Assembly: GCA_004299305.1 (NCBI GenBank)
Contig: SCPZ01000120.1
Coordinates: 1 to 60,362 of the forward strand
Direction: 5' to 3'
Source of the DNA: Methylobacter sp.
Lineage (GTDB): Bacteria; Pseudomonadota; Gammaproteobacteria; Methylococcales; Methylomonadaceae
Length of the DNA: 60,362 bases
A program made the position numbers and the translations under genes. Within the stretch, counting starts at the first letter, position 1; the number at the start of each line of letters is the position of its first letter. The notes beneath the pieces are model-generated. The model saw nothing but the letters and a program-made list of their open reading frames with translations, did no database searches and had not been told where the DNA came from. This document shows positions 42,818 through 51,717 of this stretch, piece after piece.

Positions 42818-44830
42818 GTGAAAAAGAAGTTCAAACTCCACAGCCGTTTCCAACCCGCCGGTGACCAGCCTACCGCGATACAAGCATTGGTCGAAGGCTT
42901 AAGTGACGGCGAAGTGCACCAGACTTTACTGGGTGTGACCGGTTCCGGCAAAACCTTCACCATCGCCAATGTGATTAACCAGGTGCAGCGCCCGGCCATG
43001 ATTATGGCGCCCAATAAAACCCTGGCCGCGCAACTCTACGGCGAAATGAAAGAGTTTTTCCCGGAAAACAGCGTCGAGTATTTCGTCTCGTATTACGACT
43101 ATTACCAGCCGGAAGCATACGTCCCGGCCTCCGACACCTTCATCGACAAGGATGCAGCGATTAACGAGCATATCGAGCAAATGCGCTTGTCGGCGACCAA
43201 GGCCTTAATCGAACGGGAGGATACCATAGTGGTCGCCACGGTTTCGGCGATATACGGCTTAGGCGAGCCGGAATCGTACTTCAAGATGGTGCTGCATCTG
43301 GTCAAGGGCGACATGATTAACCAGCGCGACATCCTGCGGCGGCTGGCGGAAATGCAATACACCCGCAACGACATCGACCTGCGCCGTGCAACTTACCGGG
43401 TGCGCGGCGAAGTCATCGACGTTTTCCCGGCCGAGTCGGACAGCGAAGCGTTACGGATAGAGCTGTTCGATGACGAAGTGGAACGCTTGTCGTTATTCGA
43501 CCCGCTGACCGGCGAAATCATCCGGCGACTGGCCCGTTATACGATTTACCCGAAAAGCCATTACGTCACGCCACGCGAGCAGCTGTTGGAAGCAGTTGAA
43601 GCCATCAAAGTCGAACTCAAGGCGCGCCTGGAGCAACTACGCTCGTTGGATAAACTGGTTGAAGCGCAACGGCTGGAGCAACGGACGCTGTTCGATATTG
43701 AAATGATACTGGAAGTCGGCTATTGCTCCGGCATCGAGAACTATTCCCGCTACCTGTCCGGCAGAAGCGCGGGCGAGTCGCCGCCGACCATGTTCGATTA
43801 TTTGCGCGACAATGCCTTGGTGATTATCGATGAAAGCCATGTCGCGGTGCCGCAGATCGGCGCGATGTACAAGGGCGATAGGTCACGCAAGGAAACCCTG
43901 GTTGAATACGGCTTCAGGCTGCCTTCCGCGCTGGATAACCGCCCGTTGATGTTCGATGAATTTGAGGCGAGAGCGCCGCAACGGATTTATGTATCGGCAA
44001 CGCCGGGGCCCTACGAACGGGAGCATTCAGGCGTGTTTGCCGAGCAAGTGGTCAGGCCGACCGGCTTGCTTGATCCGATCGTGGAAGTGCGCCCGGCAAC
44101 CACCCAAGTCGATGATTTGTTATCGGAAATCAACAAGCGCACTGCGCTCAAAGAGCGGGTACTGGTGACCACCCTAACCAAGAGAATGTCGGAAGACTTG
44201 ACCGAATACTTGATGGAACACGGGGTGCGGGTGCGTTACCTGCATTCCGACATCGATACCGTGGAACGGGTCGAGATCATCAGGGACTTACGCCTGGGTC
44301 AGTTCGACGTGCTGGTGGGCATTAACCTGTTGCGCGAAGGCCTGGATATACCGGAAGTGTCGTTGGTTGCGATACTGGATGCCGACAAGGAAGGCTTCCT
44401 GCGTTCGGTGGTGTCGCTGGTGCAAACCATAGGCCGGGCGGCGAGAAACTCAAATGGCAAGGCGATTTTGTACGGCGACAAAATCACCAAATCGATGCAA
44501 CAGGCGATCGATGAAACCGAGCGCCGCCGCGAGAAGCAACACAAGTTCAATATTGAACATCATATCGAGCCGAAGACTATTTTCAAGTCGGTCACCGATA
44601 TTCTACAGGTGTCGATCCCCGGCGCAGGCATGACCAGCGCCAATAAGCTGCTGAACAAGGTAGCTGAATTCCCGGCCGACTATAAAGCGGCCATGACGCC
44701 CAAACAGGCGAGCAAGAAACTGAAACAACTGGAAGAAGCCATGTACAAGCATGCGAAAAATCTTGAGTTTGAGCAGGCGGCGAAGATCAGGGATGAGATT
44801 AAGGTTTTGCAGGAGTTGATGTTGGTGTAG
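42818..44830 (+). CDS. uvrB: UvrABC system protein B
   Basis: UvrB loads at damage with UvrA and calls UvrC for nucleotide excision repair. Walker A is GVTGSGKT (39-46 from the chosen start). The beta-hairpin region [12 protein letters not shown], the helicase motifs DESHVAVPQ and QTIGRAARN, and the C-terminal UVR motif ([21 protein letters not shown], split at its end) are present. GTG 42818 gives 670 residues, the usual length. The upstream ATG (42773) would place 15 extra residues on a dispersed repeat word (GGTAACTACTCAGCAGTTAG), so I reject it. Confidence 0.93.
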   Translation: MKKKFKLHSRFQPAGDQPTAIQALVEGLSDGEVHQTLLGVTGSGKTFTIANVINQVQRPAMIMAPNKTLAAQLYGEMKEFFPENSVEYFVSYYDYYQPEAYVPASDTFIDKDAAINEHIEQMRLSATKALIEREDTIVVATVSAIYGLGEPESYFKMVLHLVKGDMINQRDILRRLAEMQYTRNDIDLRRATYRVRGEVIDVFPAESDSEALRIELFDDEVERLSLFDPLTGEIIRRLARYTIYPKSHYVTPREQLLEAVEAIKVELKARLEQLRSLDKLVEAQRLEQRTLFDIEMILEVGYCSGIENYSRYLSGRSAGESPPTMFDYLRDNALVIIDESHVAVPQIGAMYKGDRSRKETLVEYGFRLPSALDNRPLMFDEFEARAPQRIYVSATPGPYEREHSGVFAEQVVRPTGLLDPIVEVRPATTQVDDLLSEINKRTALKERVLVTTLTKRMSEDLTEYLMEHGVRVRYLHSDIDTVERVEIIRDLRLGQFDVLVGINLLREGLDIPEVSLVAILDADKEGFLRSVVSLVQTIGRAARNSNGKAILYGDKITKSMQQAIDETERRREKQHKFNIEHHIEPKTIFKSVTDILQVSIPGAGMTSANKLLNKVAEFPADYKAAMTPKQASKKLKQLEEAMYKHAKNLEFEQAAKIRDEIKVLQELMLV

Positions 44831-44976
44831 CTAGCGTTAAGGCTTGGTAGGGCAAAGCAAAAAACGCTTCGATATTAGCCGATCACATCGACCTTGACAA
44901 CGCATACAGCTAAGCTGAACACTGGACAACAGAGCTTGCATACCTGCCTTACATAACTAATCAAAATGAGCAAAAC

Positions 44977-45264
44977 ATGCGTTTAGACGAAATAATACAA
45001 CAGCATACCGAGAAATTATCGCCGCAACTACAGGCGGAAGTTTATGATTTTGTCCTATTTTTAGAGCAAAAACAGGCCAACGCCCAATTAACAACCGATC
45101 CGCAGCAACGCAAAGAGCGGCTGGCAAAAGCCTTAGAGAATGCCGTTGCGCTGGGTGTTTTTGCAGGTGTTGATGGCGTACAGTGGCAAAACGAGCAGCG
45201 CCAAGACCGTAATATTGGATATAGCGAAGATCAGGGGGTGAGATTAAGGCGATGCAGGAGTTGA
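44977..45264 (+). CDS. DUF2281-like antitoxin-type ORF with altered C-terminus
   Basis: 95 residues. The first 45 (MRLDEIIQQHTEKLSPQLQA then EVYDFVLFLEQKQ) match the short DUF2281 family of VapB-like antitoxins. The natural tail near WQNEQRQDRNIG seems to have lost its stop: translation continues through a 45-bp copy of the uvrB 3' end in another frame and ends RLRRCRS. No toxin follows. It may be expressed but is probably not a functional antitoxin. Confidence 0.55.
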   Translation: MRLDEIIQQHTEKLSPQLQAEVYDFVLFLEQKQANAQLTTDPQQRKERLAKALENAVALGVFAGVDGVQWQNEQRQDRNIGYSEDQGVRLRRCRS

Positions 45265-45274
45265 TGTTGGTAGG
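45227..45274 (+). repeat. Duplicated 3' end of uvrB
   Basis: GCGAAGATCAGG, then GAGATTAAGG and GCAGGAGTTGATGTTGGT repeat the last 48 bases of uvrB (44782-44828) with three or four changes. It lies about 445 bases further on. A GGTTGGGTTA/TAACCCAACC hairpin follows directly (45271-45303). Confidence 0.85.
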
Positions 45275-45322
45275 TTGGGTTACGACTATCGCTTAACCCA
45301 ACCTTAGACCACTATATTACAA

Positions 45323-45676
45323 TCATATAGATGCAGAAGGTAAATTACCATGCAATTTTTCAGCTTGGCGTACAGCTGTGCTGGCATCAGTTTGTGATAG
45401 ATTTTCATTTAATTTGTAATCAGCACTAACTCTAAGAAACTTTAGCTGATTAAGTACGTACCCATTAGACTTATCTTGCTTCGCTGGGCTTTTCATTATT
45501 GCGGAAGCCAGCTTTTTATGGCCTCCTCCATCTGAGCCGAGATCTGGTTTATATGCAGCTAAGCACATGTGGTAAGCAGCATAATAGGATCGGCTAATGA
45601 TGTTCCTGCAATTTATTTCTGAATCACTTGATAGAGATTTTGCAAAATTAAGAAAATCTATTTCTTCTATAGCCAT
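45323..45676 (-). CDS. HEPN-domain protein
   Basis: A 117-residue all-helical protein with the HEPN signature R-x6-H in SRSYYAAYHMCL (Arg29, His36). A second conserved patch LRVSADYKLNENLS lies near residue 82. HEPN proteins are RNases or RNA-binding partners in toxin-antitoxin and defence systems. Its start shares one base with the stop of the gene upstream (TAATG), so the two are translated together. AT-rich composition suggests transfer. Confidence 0.75.
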   Translation of the reverse strand: MAIEEIDFLNFAKSLSSDSEINCRNIISRSYYAAYHMCLAAYKPDLGSDGGGHKKLASAIMKSPAKQDKSNGYVLNQLKFLRVSADYKLNENLSQTDASTAVRQAEKLHGNLPSASI

Positions 45677-46425
45677 TATTGATGAGCCCTAAATACGACA
45701 TTGAATCCAGATAAAATTAAATCGTCTCGTTCTGAAACTTTTTCGGCTAATTCAAAATTCATATCAACTGTTGTATCTACGTCAGCAGTTGTTTCTATCC
45801 ATTGAAATAATTCGTCATCAACTTTATGCAGAGATGAATTCATCGGAGAAACATTATTTTTTGAATATATTTCCTCCACAATTAGTGAGAATTTACTAAT
45901 TATTTCATCTTCAAATCTCATACTAGTCATGATTTTGGCCTCATAAATACATTTCTCTACAGTGGAGGGAATGTTGGATATATCCAATTTTATTAAGTCA
46001 TCATAATATTTTAATGCCTTTTCAGGATATCCAGCATAGAAAGCAATGTCAATGCAAAGGCAAATAACAATTGGAACATGTGGATGGCTATCAATAACCA
46101 TTTTAATGAAATGGTAAGCATCCTTGTTTTGGCCAAGTCTGTTCAAGGATAAAGCATAGTTTTGGTAAAAAACATGATCATTATCGGGGTCATCATTGAG
46201 TATGAGTGATAGATCGTGCTGTTTTTTACATTCCTGAAGATTTCTTTCCAATCCAGCAATAATGCCTTTTGCCATTGCTGACTCAGCTCGGCTAACTACT
46301 TTTAACTTTTCCGCCTCGATTTTAAACCGGCGCAATGTAAAATCATCAGGCTTTTCATTATTGTGTAGATAAGCAGATAATTGGGCAATTAGGTTGTCTA
46401 AAATTGATTTTGGCTGAATGCTCAC
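45676..46425 (-). CDS. TPR-like helical protein paired with HEPN gene
   Basis: 249 residues I cannot assign to a named family. The middle (about 85-165: FYQNYALSLNRLGQNKDAYH, then AFYAGYPEKALKYYDDLI) fits two or three tetratricopeptide-like hairpins. The N-terminal 70 residues are charged helices. The C-terminus FQWIETTADVDTTVDMNFEL is acidic. As the first gene of a coupled pair with a HEPN protein, it may be the controlling or sensing partner. That is an inference. Confidence 0.6.
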   Translation of the reverse strand: MSIQPKSILDNLIAQLSAYLHNNEKPDDFTLRRFKIEAEKLKVVSRAESAMAKGIIAGLERNLQECKKQHDLSLILNDDPDNDHVFYQNYALSLNRLGQNKDAYHFIKMVIDSHPHVPIVICLCIDIAFYAGYPEKALKYYDDLIKLDISNIPSTVEKCIYEAKIMTSMRFEDEIISKFSLIVEEIYSKNNVSPMNSSLHKVDDELFQWIETTADVDTTVDMNFELAEKVSERDDLILSGFNVVFRAHQ

Positions 46426-46904
46426 GTTTTTTGATAGTTATTTTATATGTGATACAGCAGGTTATAATACTATCATTGGTAGTGAGCGGACAATAGCTTA
46501 GCCGAATATATGGTGAGTCAATAATTTACATCCGTAATTGTACTTAGATAGACAATCTAAAAAATATTGTCACGTTTTCCGGTGAAATGACACAACATTT
46601 CCGCTGTAATCTCTCCCATGACTACAGCAACCGACATGCTCAACAAATACATCTTCGCCAAAGCCACCATCCTGGACGGTCAGCCATGTAGGCCAGAATA
46701 GCCGGTTCGAGCGATAGCGAGAACGGGTGTTTCTGGTAAACATCATCCAAATTTGCCGGAAACGCCACCTCGCGCTAACGATTGGGTGGTCTTATTCCGA
46801 CCTACCGATCGCCCCTAACGTTTCCGTAATACCAAAACAAAATGGTTATAGCTAACACCCGGCGTAGAATAAGTTTAAAGCCAATTTTTAGCCCGTATCA
46901 GCAA
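46426..46904. other. Accessory spacer with gene debris
   Basis: No complete gene is visible in this 480-base stretch between the TPR/HEPN pair and the HicA remnant. It contains the short phage-like fragment at 46618 and otherwise unassigned sequence. Confidence 0.45.
46618..46701 (+). pseudogene. N-terminal fragment of a phage-type small gene
   Basis: The ATG frame reads MTTATDMLNKYIFAKATILD then GQPCRPE and stops. This resembles the start of short prophage head-region proteins (M-x5-ML-x-KY-x3-E-x2-IL-x-G pattern). No further phage gene is near, so it is a stray fragment at best. Confidence 0.3.
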
Positions 46905-47106
46905 TCAAAGCAGCGTCAGAAATTCTTCAACGGTATATGCGTAGTGTACCGATTGAAAGCTCCCTGTATTGAGGGACAGACAAATTAACGCGTACGCCAG
47001 ACTTAACCAAAACACGATGGCTTCCGACTTGTCCGATGGTTTGCCAACCTGCTTTCTCAAAAGCCTTGGCCGCATCCTTGCCGGAAATATTGCCGAGTTT
47101 GCCCAT
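46905..47106 (-). pseudogene. HicA toxin broken by a small deletion
   Basis: MGKLGNISGKDAAKAFEKAG, the catalytic His in GQVGSHRVLVKSGVRVNLSV and RELSIGTLR match HicA, an mRNA interferase with a dsRBD-like fold. After GTLR the frame ends (stop at 46927). The missing C-terminus (TVEEFLTLL, stop at 46905) is present in another frame. So roughly ten codons were lost with a frameshift. The 59-residue product may retain part of the fold. Confidence 0.85.
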
Positions 47107-47109
47107 TAA

Positions 47110-47331
47110 CTAAACGGTTACCATAATCTGCGCCAGTTTTTGAGTGCCGTTTTATTGCAAAGCGGAAACCGCTTTTTGATCCTCAGCCCACAACCAGGCG
47201 GCAATCGCTTCTTTGATATTAACCAAAGCTTCTTCTTGATCTTTGCCTTGTGAAACGCACCCTGGCAATGCAGGGCATTCGGCAACGATCCAGCCATCTT
47301 CAGCCGGTTCGAGTGTTATATGGAAAATCAT
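47110..47331 (-). pseudogene. HicB antitoxin interrupted by a nonsense codon
   Basis: MIFHITLEPAEDGWIVAECP, ALPGCVSQGKDQEEALVNIK and EAIAAWLWAEDQKAV match the HicB N-terminal fold. A TAA at 47152-47154 stops it at 59 residues. The same frame continues NGTQKLAQIMVTV to a natural TAG at 47110, 3 bases before hicA. The shortened form may still fold. Upstream AGGGGG (47333-47338) is its ribosome site. Confidence 0.8.
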
Positions 47332-47344
47332 AATGCCCCCTATG

Positions 47345-47605
47345 TTAAATAAATGTTATTTTCGAGCAGCCTAAAAGGGAGCTCCCCTTCCTCAGGCTTT
47401 GCATATACTCTTCTACAGATTCAATATCGGTACGATCCGCCCATATCCCGAACAAATCATTCTTGCTATCCACATCAGCCGACTTATCGGTTTTTTCATA
47501 AGGCACAAGGTTTACCCCTGAAACTAATGACGACATTTCCCCCTTGCTCTCAGCGTCAAGCAGCCCTTTTGAGTGAATTCTAAGATCTTTTGCAGTCGCT
47601 TTCAT
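47345..47605 (-). CDS. Phd/YefM-like orphan antitoxin, probably damaged
   Basis: 86 residues. The start MKATAKDLRIHSKGLLDAES and end FGIWADRTDIESVEEYMQSL-RKG are those of Phd-type antitoxins linked to PIN toxins. The centre, normally a strand pair reading RGKPxAKLVP, is replaced by MSSLVSGVNLVPYEK. The usual stop after RKG is lost and SSLLGCSKITFI is added. GGAGG stands 8 bases before the ATG. No toxin follows; HicB begins 14 bases downstream. Confidence 0.65.
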   Translation of the reverse strand: MKATAKDLRIHSKGLLDAESKGEMSSLVSGVNLVPYEKTDKSADVDSKNDLFGIWADRTDIESVEEYMQSLRKGSSLLGCSKITFI

Positions 47606-47780
47606 ATATTGCCTCCGCGTATCACATTATTTTTTCAAAGTATGAACTTGACGCCGGTAATCGTCAATTTACCCAAAACCTGCTACGGACCGGGCAACAT
47701 GACTTTACTTCGGGAGCCTTCGGGAGCAACGCAGATTTGTTGTAATTGAAGGTTATTTCTTTGCGAATCGTCTAAAATGC

Positions 47781-48170
47781 TTAGGGTTCCAGCCAGCCGG
47801 TTACTTTGCCGTTTGTGTCGAAATCAACCTCGCCGCCTCTCGGGTTTGGAAAGTACCATGCCTCCCCCGTTTTCCACTTATCGATTTTGCCGGGTTTCCC
47901 GAGTATTGAAGCGACCTCGGATTTCGATAAACCTACGCTTAAAGAATCCCACCGACTGCCCCGCGCTTTTTTTGTGCTCAGTTTAGGCGTTTTGATGGCT
48001 TCCAACTCCTTCACCCGCATTCTAAGCACCTCAACTTTCAACTTCAATGCTTGAACTTCAGCCGACTCATCAGCTAATGCATTAGCCGAATAACAACATA
48101 AAACGATTGCAGACCTTAAAATAAAGCGACGAATTAATACTGCAACAGGATGATATAAAAAAATATTCAT
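47781..48170 (-). CDS. Exported BamE/SmpA-like domain protein
   Basis: 129 residues: signal peptide (cut near ANALADES, residue 34), a short coiled coil (about 36-60, EVQALKLKVEVLRMRVKELE), then a BamE-like fold (about 72-129) with LSVGLSKSEVASILGKPGKI and WYFPNPRGGEVDFDTNGKVT. A Cys pair lies inside the signal region but no clear lipobox. Role is unknown; BamE-like domains bind other envelope proteins. It is divergent from dnaB. Confidence 0.7.
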   Translation of the reverse strand: MNIFLYHPVAVLIRRFILRSAIVLCCYSANALADESAEVQALKLKVEVLRMRVKELEAIKTPKLSTKKARGSRWDSLSVGLSKSEVASILGKPGKIDKWKTGEAWYFPNPRGGEVDFDTNGKVTGWLEP

Positions 48171-48470
48171 TGGCTTCCTAATTTAAAGCTTGGCAACACT
48201 GAAACATTAGCGAATGATCACACTCGACTTGAAAGCGATTATAACGCTATAAGAATTCCCAGCGCACAGTTGCCGCCTGATTTTTTCAGGATTATTTACT
48301 ATTGCTAACCGTAAACGTAAGTTAGTTTATAATGCTAAACAGTATCCTGTACTTAGCTGAACACTGTTCTTCACATTACCCGCCTGTGCCTTCTTTAATA
48401 ATCTTTCCTGACTTTTGTGAAAGTTTTTTATGCTGTATTTTTATGATTAACACCTCTATCGCCGTGAACT
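48171..48470. other. Divergent promoter region of dnaB
   Basis: 300 bases without a gene. TATAAT at 48328-48333 with TTGCTA at 48302-48307 (20-base spacing, rather long) is a candidate dnaB promoter. No ribosomal-protein gene precedes dnaB, unlike the rplI-dnaB order of many relatives. Confidence 0.35.
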
Positions 48471-49862
48471 ATGTCTGAAAATTATTCGTTTGATCGTGAT
48501 TATTCGCTGGATTCCTTAAAAATCCCGCCTAACTCCATTCAGGCCGAACAATCGGTCCTGGGCGGGTTAATGCTGGATAACCAGACCTGGGATTCCGTGT
48601 CCGACAAGGTCGTAGAAAGCGACTTTTATCGCCGAGATCACCGGCTTATTTTCAAAACCATTGAGCAACTCGCCGAAAAACAAATTCCTTTTGACGTAAT
48701 TACCATATCGGAAGCACTGGAAGCGATAGGCGAACTGGAAAATTCCGGCGGACTGTCCTATTTAGGAATGCTGGCAAAAGACACACCCAGCGCCGCGAAT
48801 ATCGTCACTTACGCGAATATCGTCAGGGATCGCTCGGTGCTGCGTCAGTTAATTCATGTCGGCACCGAGATTTCAGATTCCGCGTTCAATACCGAAGGCC
48901 GAGAAACCGCCGACCTGCTTGAAAATGCCGAACGCGAAGTATTTAAAATCGCCGAACAAAGACAACGCGGACAAGGCGGTTTTGCAACCATTAAATCGCT
49001 GCTGGCGCGCGCCGTCGATAAAATCGAAACCCTGTTCGAGCAGGAAGGCTCGATCACCGGAGCGGCCACCGGATTTACCGATTTCGATGACTTAACCTCC
49101 GGCCTGCAACCTGCCGATTTGATTATCGTGGCCGGCAGGCCTTCGATGGGCAAAACCACAATCGCGATGAATATGGCGGAAAACATCGCCATCAAAGGCG
49201 ACAAGCCGGTTGCGGTATTCAGTATGGAAATGCCGGGCGACTCCTTGGCAATGAGAATGATGTCGTCATTAGGCCGTATCGACCAACATAGAATCAGGAC
49301 CGGCAAGCTGGAAGACGACGAATGGCCGCGCTTAACCTCGGCCATCAACTTACTGGCCGAAACCAAATTATTCATCGACGATACCCCGGCATTAACGCCA
49401 ACCGAAGTGCGTTCAAGAGCCAGGCGTTTGGCCCGCGAACATGGCCAGCTGGGCTTGATCGTCTTGGATTATTTACAGCTGATGCAATCGCCCTCCAGCG
49501 GTGAAAGCCGGGTGCAACAGATTTCCGATATTTCCAGGGGCTTAAAGGCTTTGGCCAAGGAATTGGACGTGCCCGTAGTGGCCCTATCGCAGCTTAACCG
49601 TAACCTTGAACAACGCCCCAACAAACGCCCGATGATGTCTGATTTACGCGAATCGGGCGCTATCGAGCAGGACGCCGATTTGATCGTATTCGTATACCGG
49701 GACGAAGTGTATAACGAAGACAGTCCCGATAAAGGTATCGCCGAGATCATTATCGGCAAGCAACGTAATGGCCCGCTGGGAACCGTCAGACTCACCTTTC
49801 TGGGCCAATATACCCGCTTTGAAAATTTCGCGGGAACCTATACCGGCGGAGATTATGAATGA
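48471..49862 (+). CDS. dnaB: Replicative DNA helicase
   Basis: The hexameric 5'-3' fork helicase. The 463-residue protein has the N-terminal helical domain (about 17-120, PPNSIQAEQSVLGGLMLDNQ) and the RecA-like C-terminal domain with Walker A GRPSMGKTT (about 223-231), FSMEMPGDSLAMRMM, Walker B LIVLDYLQLM and the arginine region IIIGKQRNGPLGTV. No intein is present. It overlaps alr by 4 bases. Confidence 0.96.
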   Translation: MSENYSFDRDYSLDSLKIPPNSIQAEQSVLGGLMLDNQTWDSVSDKVVESDFYRRDHRLIFKTIEQLAEKQIPFDVITISEALEAIGELENSGGLSYLGMLAKDTPSAANIVTYANIVRDRSVLRQLIHVGTEISDSAFNTEGRETADLLENAEREVFKIAEQRQRGQGGFATIKSLLARAVDKIETLFEQEGSITGAATGFTDFDDLTSGLQPADLIIVAGRPSMGKTTIAMNMAENIAIKGDKPVAVFSMEMPGDSLAMRMMSSLGRIDQHRIRTGKLEDDEWPRLTSAINLLAETKLFIDDTPALTPTEVRSRARRLAREHGQLGLIVLDYLQLMQSPSSGESRVQQISDISRGLKALAKELDVPVVALSQLNRNLEQRPNKRPMMSDLRESGAIEQDADLIVFVYRDEVYNEDSPDKGIAEIIIGKQRNGPLGTVRLTFLGQYTRFENFAGTYTGGDYE

Positions 49863-50950
49863 CGCCGACGGCCTATGCGGTGCTCGACCTGGATGCTGCC
49901 CGGCATAATCTGTCCAAAGTACGCAGTTGCGCGCCGAACGCCAAGATTATGGCGGTCATCAAGGCGAATGGCTACGGACATGGCTTGCTGCGTATTGCCG
50001 AAGCCTTACAACCGGCTGACGCCTTTGCTGTCGCCAGGGTTGATGAAGGCATTCGCTTGCGCAAAGCGGGCTTCACCAAGCGGATTGCCGTTTTAGAAGG
50101 ATTTACCTGCGCCGAAGAATTCAAAGAATTACTGCATTACCAATTAGATACGGTAGTGCATTCCCTAAACCAACTTGACATTCTTGCAACCGTAACAGAA
50201 CCGGCAGCTTGCCCGGTCTGGTTAAAACTCGATACCGGCATGAATCGTCTGGGTTTCAAGGCAAAAGAATTGAGTTCGGTCTATCAACGGCTAAACCAGT
50301 GTGTAGGGGTAAAACGACCGATCAACCTGATGACGCATTTTGCCAACGCCGATAATATCAACGATCCTAAAACACTACAGCAAATCGACCTGTTCAACCA
50401 AACGCTTGCCGGTTTCGCCGGTGAACGCAGCCTAGCCAACTCGGCGGGTATCTTAGGCTGGGAGCAATCTTTAAGCGATTGGGTGCGTCCCGGCGTCATG
50501 TTGTACGGCATATCGCCCTTTCCTGATTCAACAGGCGAACAACTGGGGCTAAGGCCGGTTATGGAACTGCATTCCCGGTTGATTGCAGTCAAACCAATCG
50601 AAGCAGGCGATACCGTCGGTTACGGCGGCAGCTGGACATGTGAAAAGCCTACAACACTGGGCATCGTAGCGATAGGTTACGGCGATGGTTATCCGCGTTA
50701 TGCAAAAACCGGAACGCCGGTGCTGGTCAACGGCCTTCGCGTTCCGCTTATCGGCCGGGTTTCAATGGACATGATTAGCGTTGACCTGGGAACCGGGAGC
50801 CATGCCAAACCCGGCGATCCGGTGACCTTATGGGGCGAAGGCTTGCCGGTTGAAGAAATTGCGCTATGGGCGGATACCATACCTTATACCCTGGTGTGCG
50901 GCGTGACTAGGCGGGTGCGAATTGTTGAAAAAACCGATTTTGAAAAATAA
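49859..50950 (+). CDS. alr: Alanine racemase
   Basis: PLP enzyme supplying D-alanine for peptidoglycan. The 363-residue protein has the PLP Lys in AVIKANGYGHGLL (about residue 35), MNRLGF, and the catalytic Tyr in GDTVGYGGSWT (about residue 257), followed by IAIGYGDGYPR and GRVSMDMISVD. ATGA overlap with dnaB shows a shared transcript, as in many gammaproteobacteria. Confidence 0.96.
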   Translation: MTPTAYAVLDLDAARHNLSKVRSCAPNAKIMAVIKANGYGHGLLRIAEALQPADAFAVARVDEGIRLRKAGFTKRIAVLEGFTCAEEFKELLHYQLDTVVHSLNQLDILATVTEPAACPVWLKLDTGMNRLGFKAKELSSVYQRLNQCVGVKRPINLMTHFANADNINDPKTLQQIDLFNQTLAGFAGERSLANSAGILGWEQSLSDWVRPGVMLYGISPFPDSTGEQLGLRPVMELHSRLIAVKPIEAGDTVGYGGSWTCEKPTTLGIVAIGYGDGYPRYAKTGTPVLVNGLRVPLIGRVSMDMISVDLGTGSHAKPGDPVTLWGEGLPVEEIALWADTIPYTLVCGVTRRVRIVEKTDFEK

Positions 50951-50983
50951 TCGTAACTGTTCAGCGTATGCTAAAAATGATTA

Positions 50984-51115
50984 ATGGAACACGGATGCCA
51001 AAAGTAGGCGCCTCTAGGCGACACTGATTAAACGGATAATCACCGATTAAAAACCCAGAATATTTTTAAAACAATCTGTGTAAATCCGTCCTATCCGTGT
51101 CGCCTAGGAGTCTGT
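50984..51115. repeat. ACGGAT-family dispersed hairpin, expanded copy
   Basis: AATGGAACACGGATGCCAAA followed by AGTAGGCGCCTCTAGGCGAC mirrors the right end of the copy at 31824. The right side GTAAATCCGTCCTATCCGTG ends in GTCGCCTAGG. Its outermost right arm seems lost at the junction with the ParE remnant. Confidence 0.75.
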
Positions 51116-51124
51116 CGGTCTTAA

Positions 51125-51245
51125 AGCCCATACCTGTTTACAAATCCCCCGTTGGCGACAGCCCGATTTTCTACCGCACCGACCAAAACAGGATTGAAGT
51201 AATCCCTATACCGCATAGTTCTCGTGATATAGAATCTATTTTCGC
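51125..51245 (+). pseudogene. Degenerate 3' fragment of a ParE-type toxin gene
   Basis: GTTTACAAATCCCCCGTTGG, CCCGATTTTCTACCGC, ATTGAAGTAATCC and TTCTCGTGATATAGA follow 51893-51999 of the intact parE gene in order, with frequent substitutions. Only the last third of the gene is recognisable and the frame is broken. The rest of the 50951-51449 gap has no supported gene. Confidence 0.8.
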
Positions 51246-51449
51246 GGCGGCACAATGCAGGACCTGACGCTGCCCTCCTTCCAAATTCCGTAGGTGCGAA
51301 CATAATAAACTTACGGACAAATTGAATACCACCCTGTGATTGAGAGAAAAAAAACATGCAAATTGGGTTTGTCCAAATGATTTGCGCATAACAGTCAACT
51401 TAACTAATATGTCTAATATGATCATTACAACTGTTTAAAAGGTTTGCTT

Positions 51450-51695
51450 ATGAAAACTGTGGCTTCAACTGAGGCAAAAAGCAATTTCGGCGCATTGTTG
51501 GACTCAGCGCAACGCGGTCCGGTAACTATTGAGAAAAAAGGCCGTCCTGTAGCGGTGATAATTTCCTACGAAGATTATCAGCAACATGAAATTCTCAAAC
51601 TGGAATCTTTGCGGAATGATTTGATGGCGGGAATACGCCAAGCCGACAAAGGCAAACTGATTGACGGCGAGCAAGCTTTTCATGATTTAATTTGA
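51450..51695 (+). CDS. Phd/YefM-family antitoxin
   Basis: 81 residues. MKTVASTEAKSNFGALLDSA and KKGRPVAVIISYEDYQQHE are the classic Phd fold that dimerises and binds its own promoter. The C-terminal half (SLRNDLMAGIRQADKGKLID) would wrap the toxin. ATG 51450 has AAAGG 8 bases upstream; a TTG at 51444 is less likely. It is followed at 22 bases by the toxin gene and appears intact. Confidence 0.9.
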   Translation: MKTVASTEAKSNFGALLDSAQRGPVTIEKKGRPVAVIISYEDYQQHEILKLESLRNDLMAGIRQADKGKLIDGEQAFHDLI

Positions 51696-51717
51696 TTGTT
51701 TGAAAGGGAGCAAGGAA

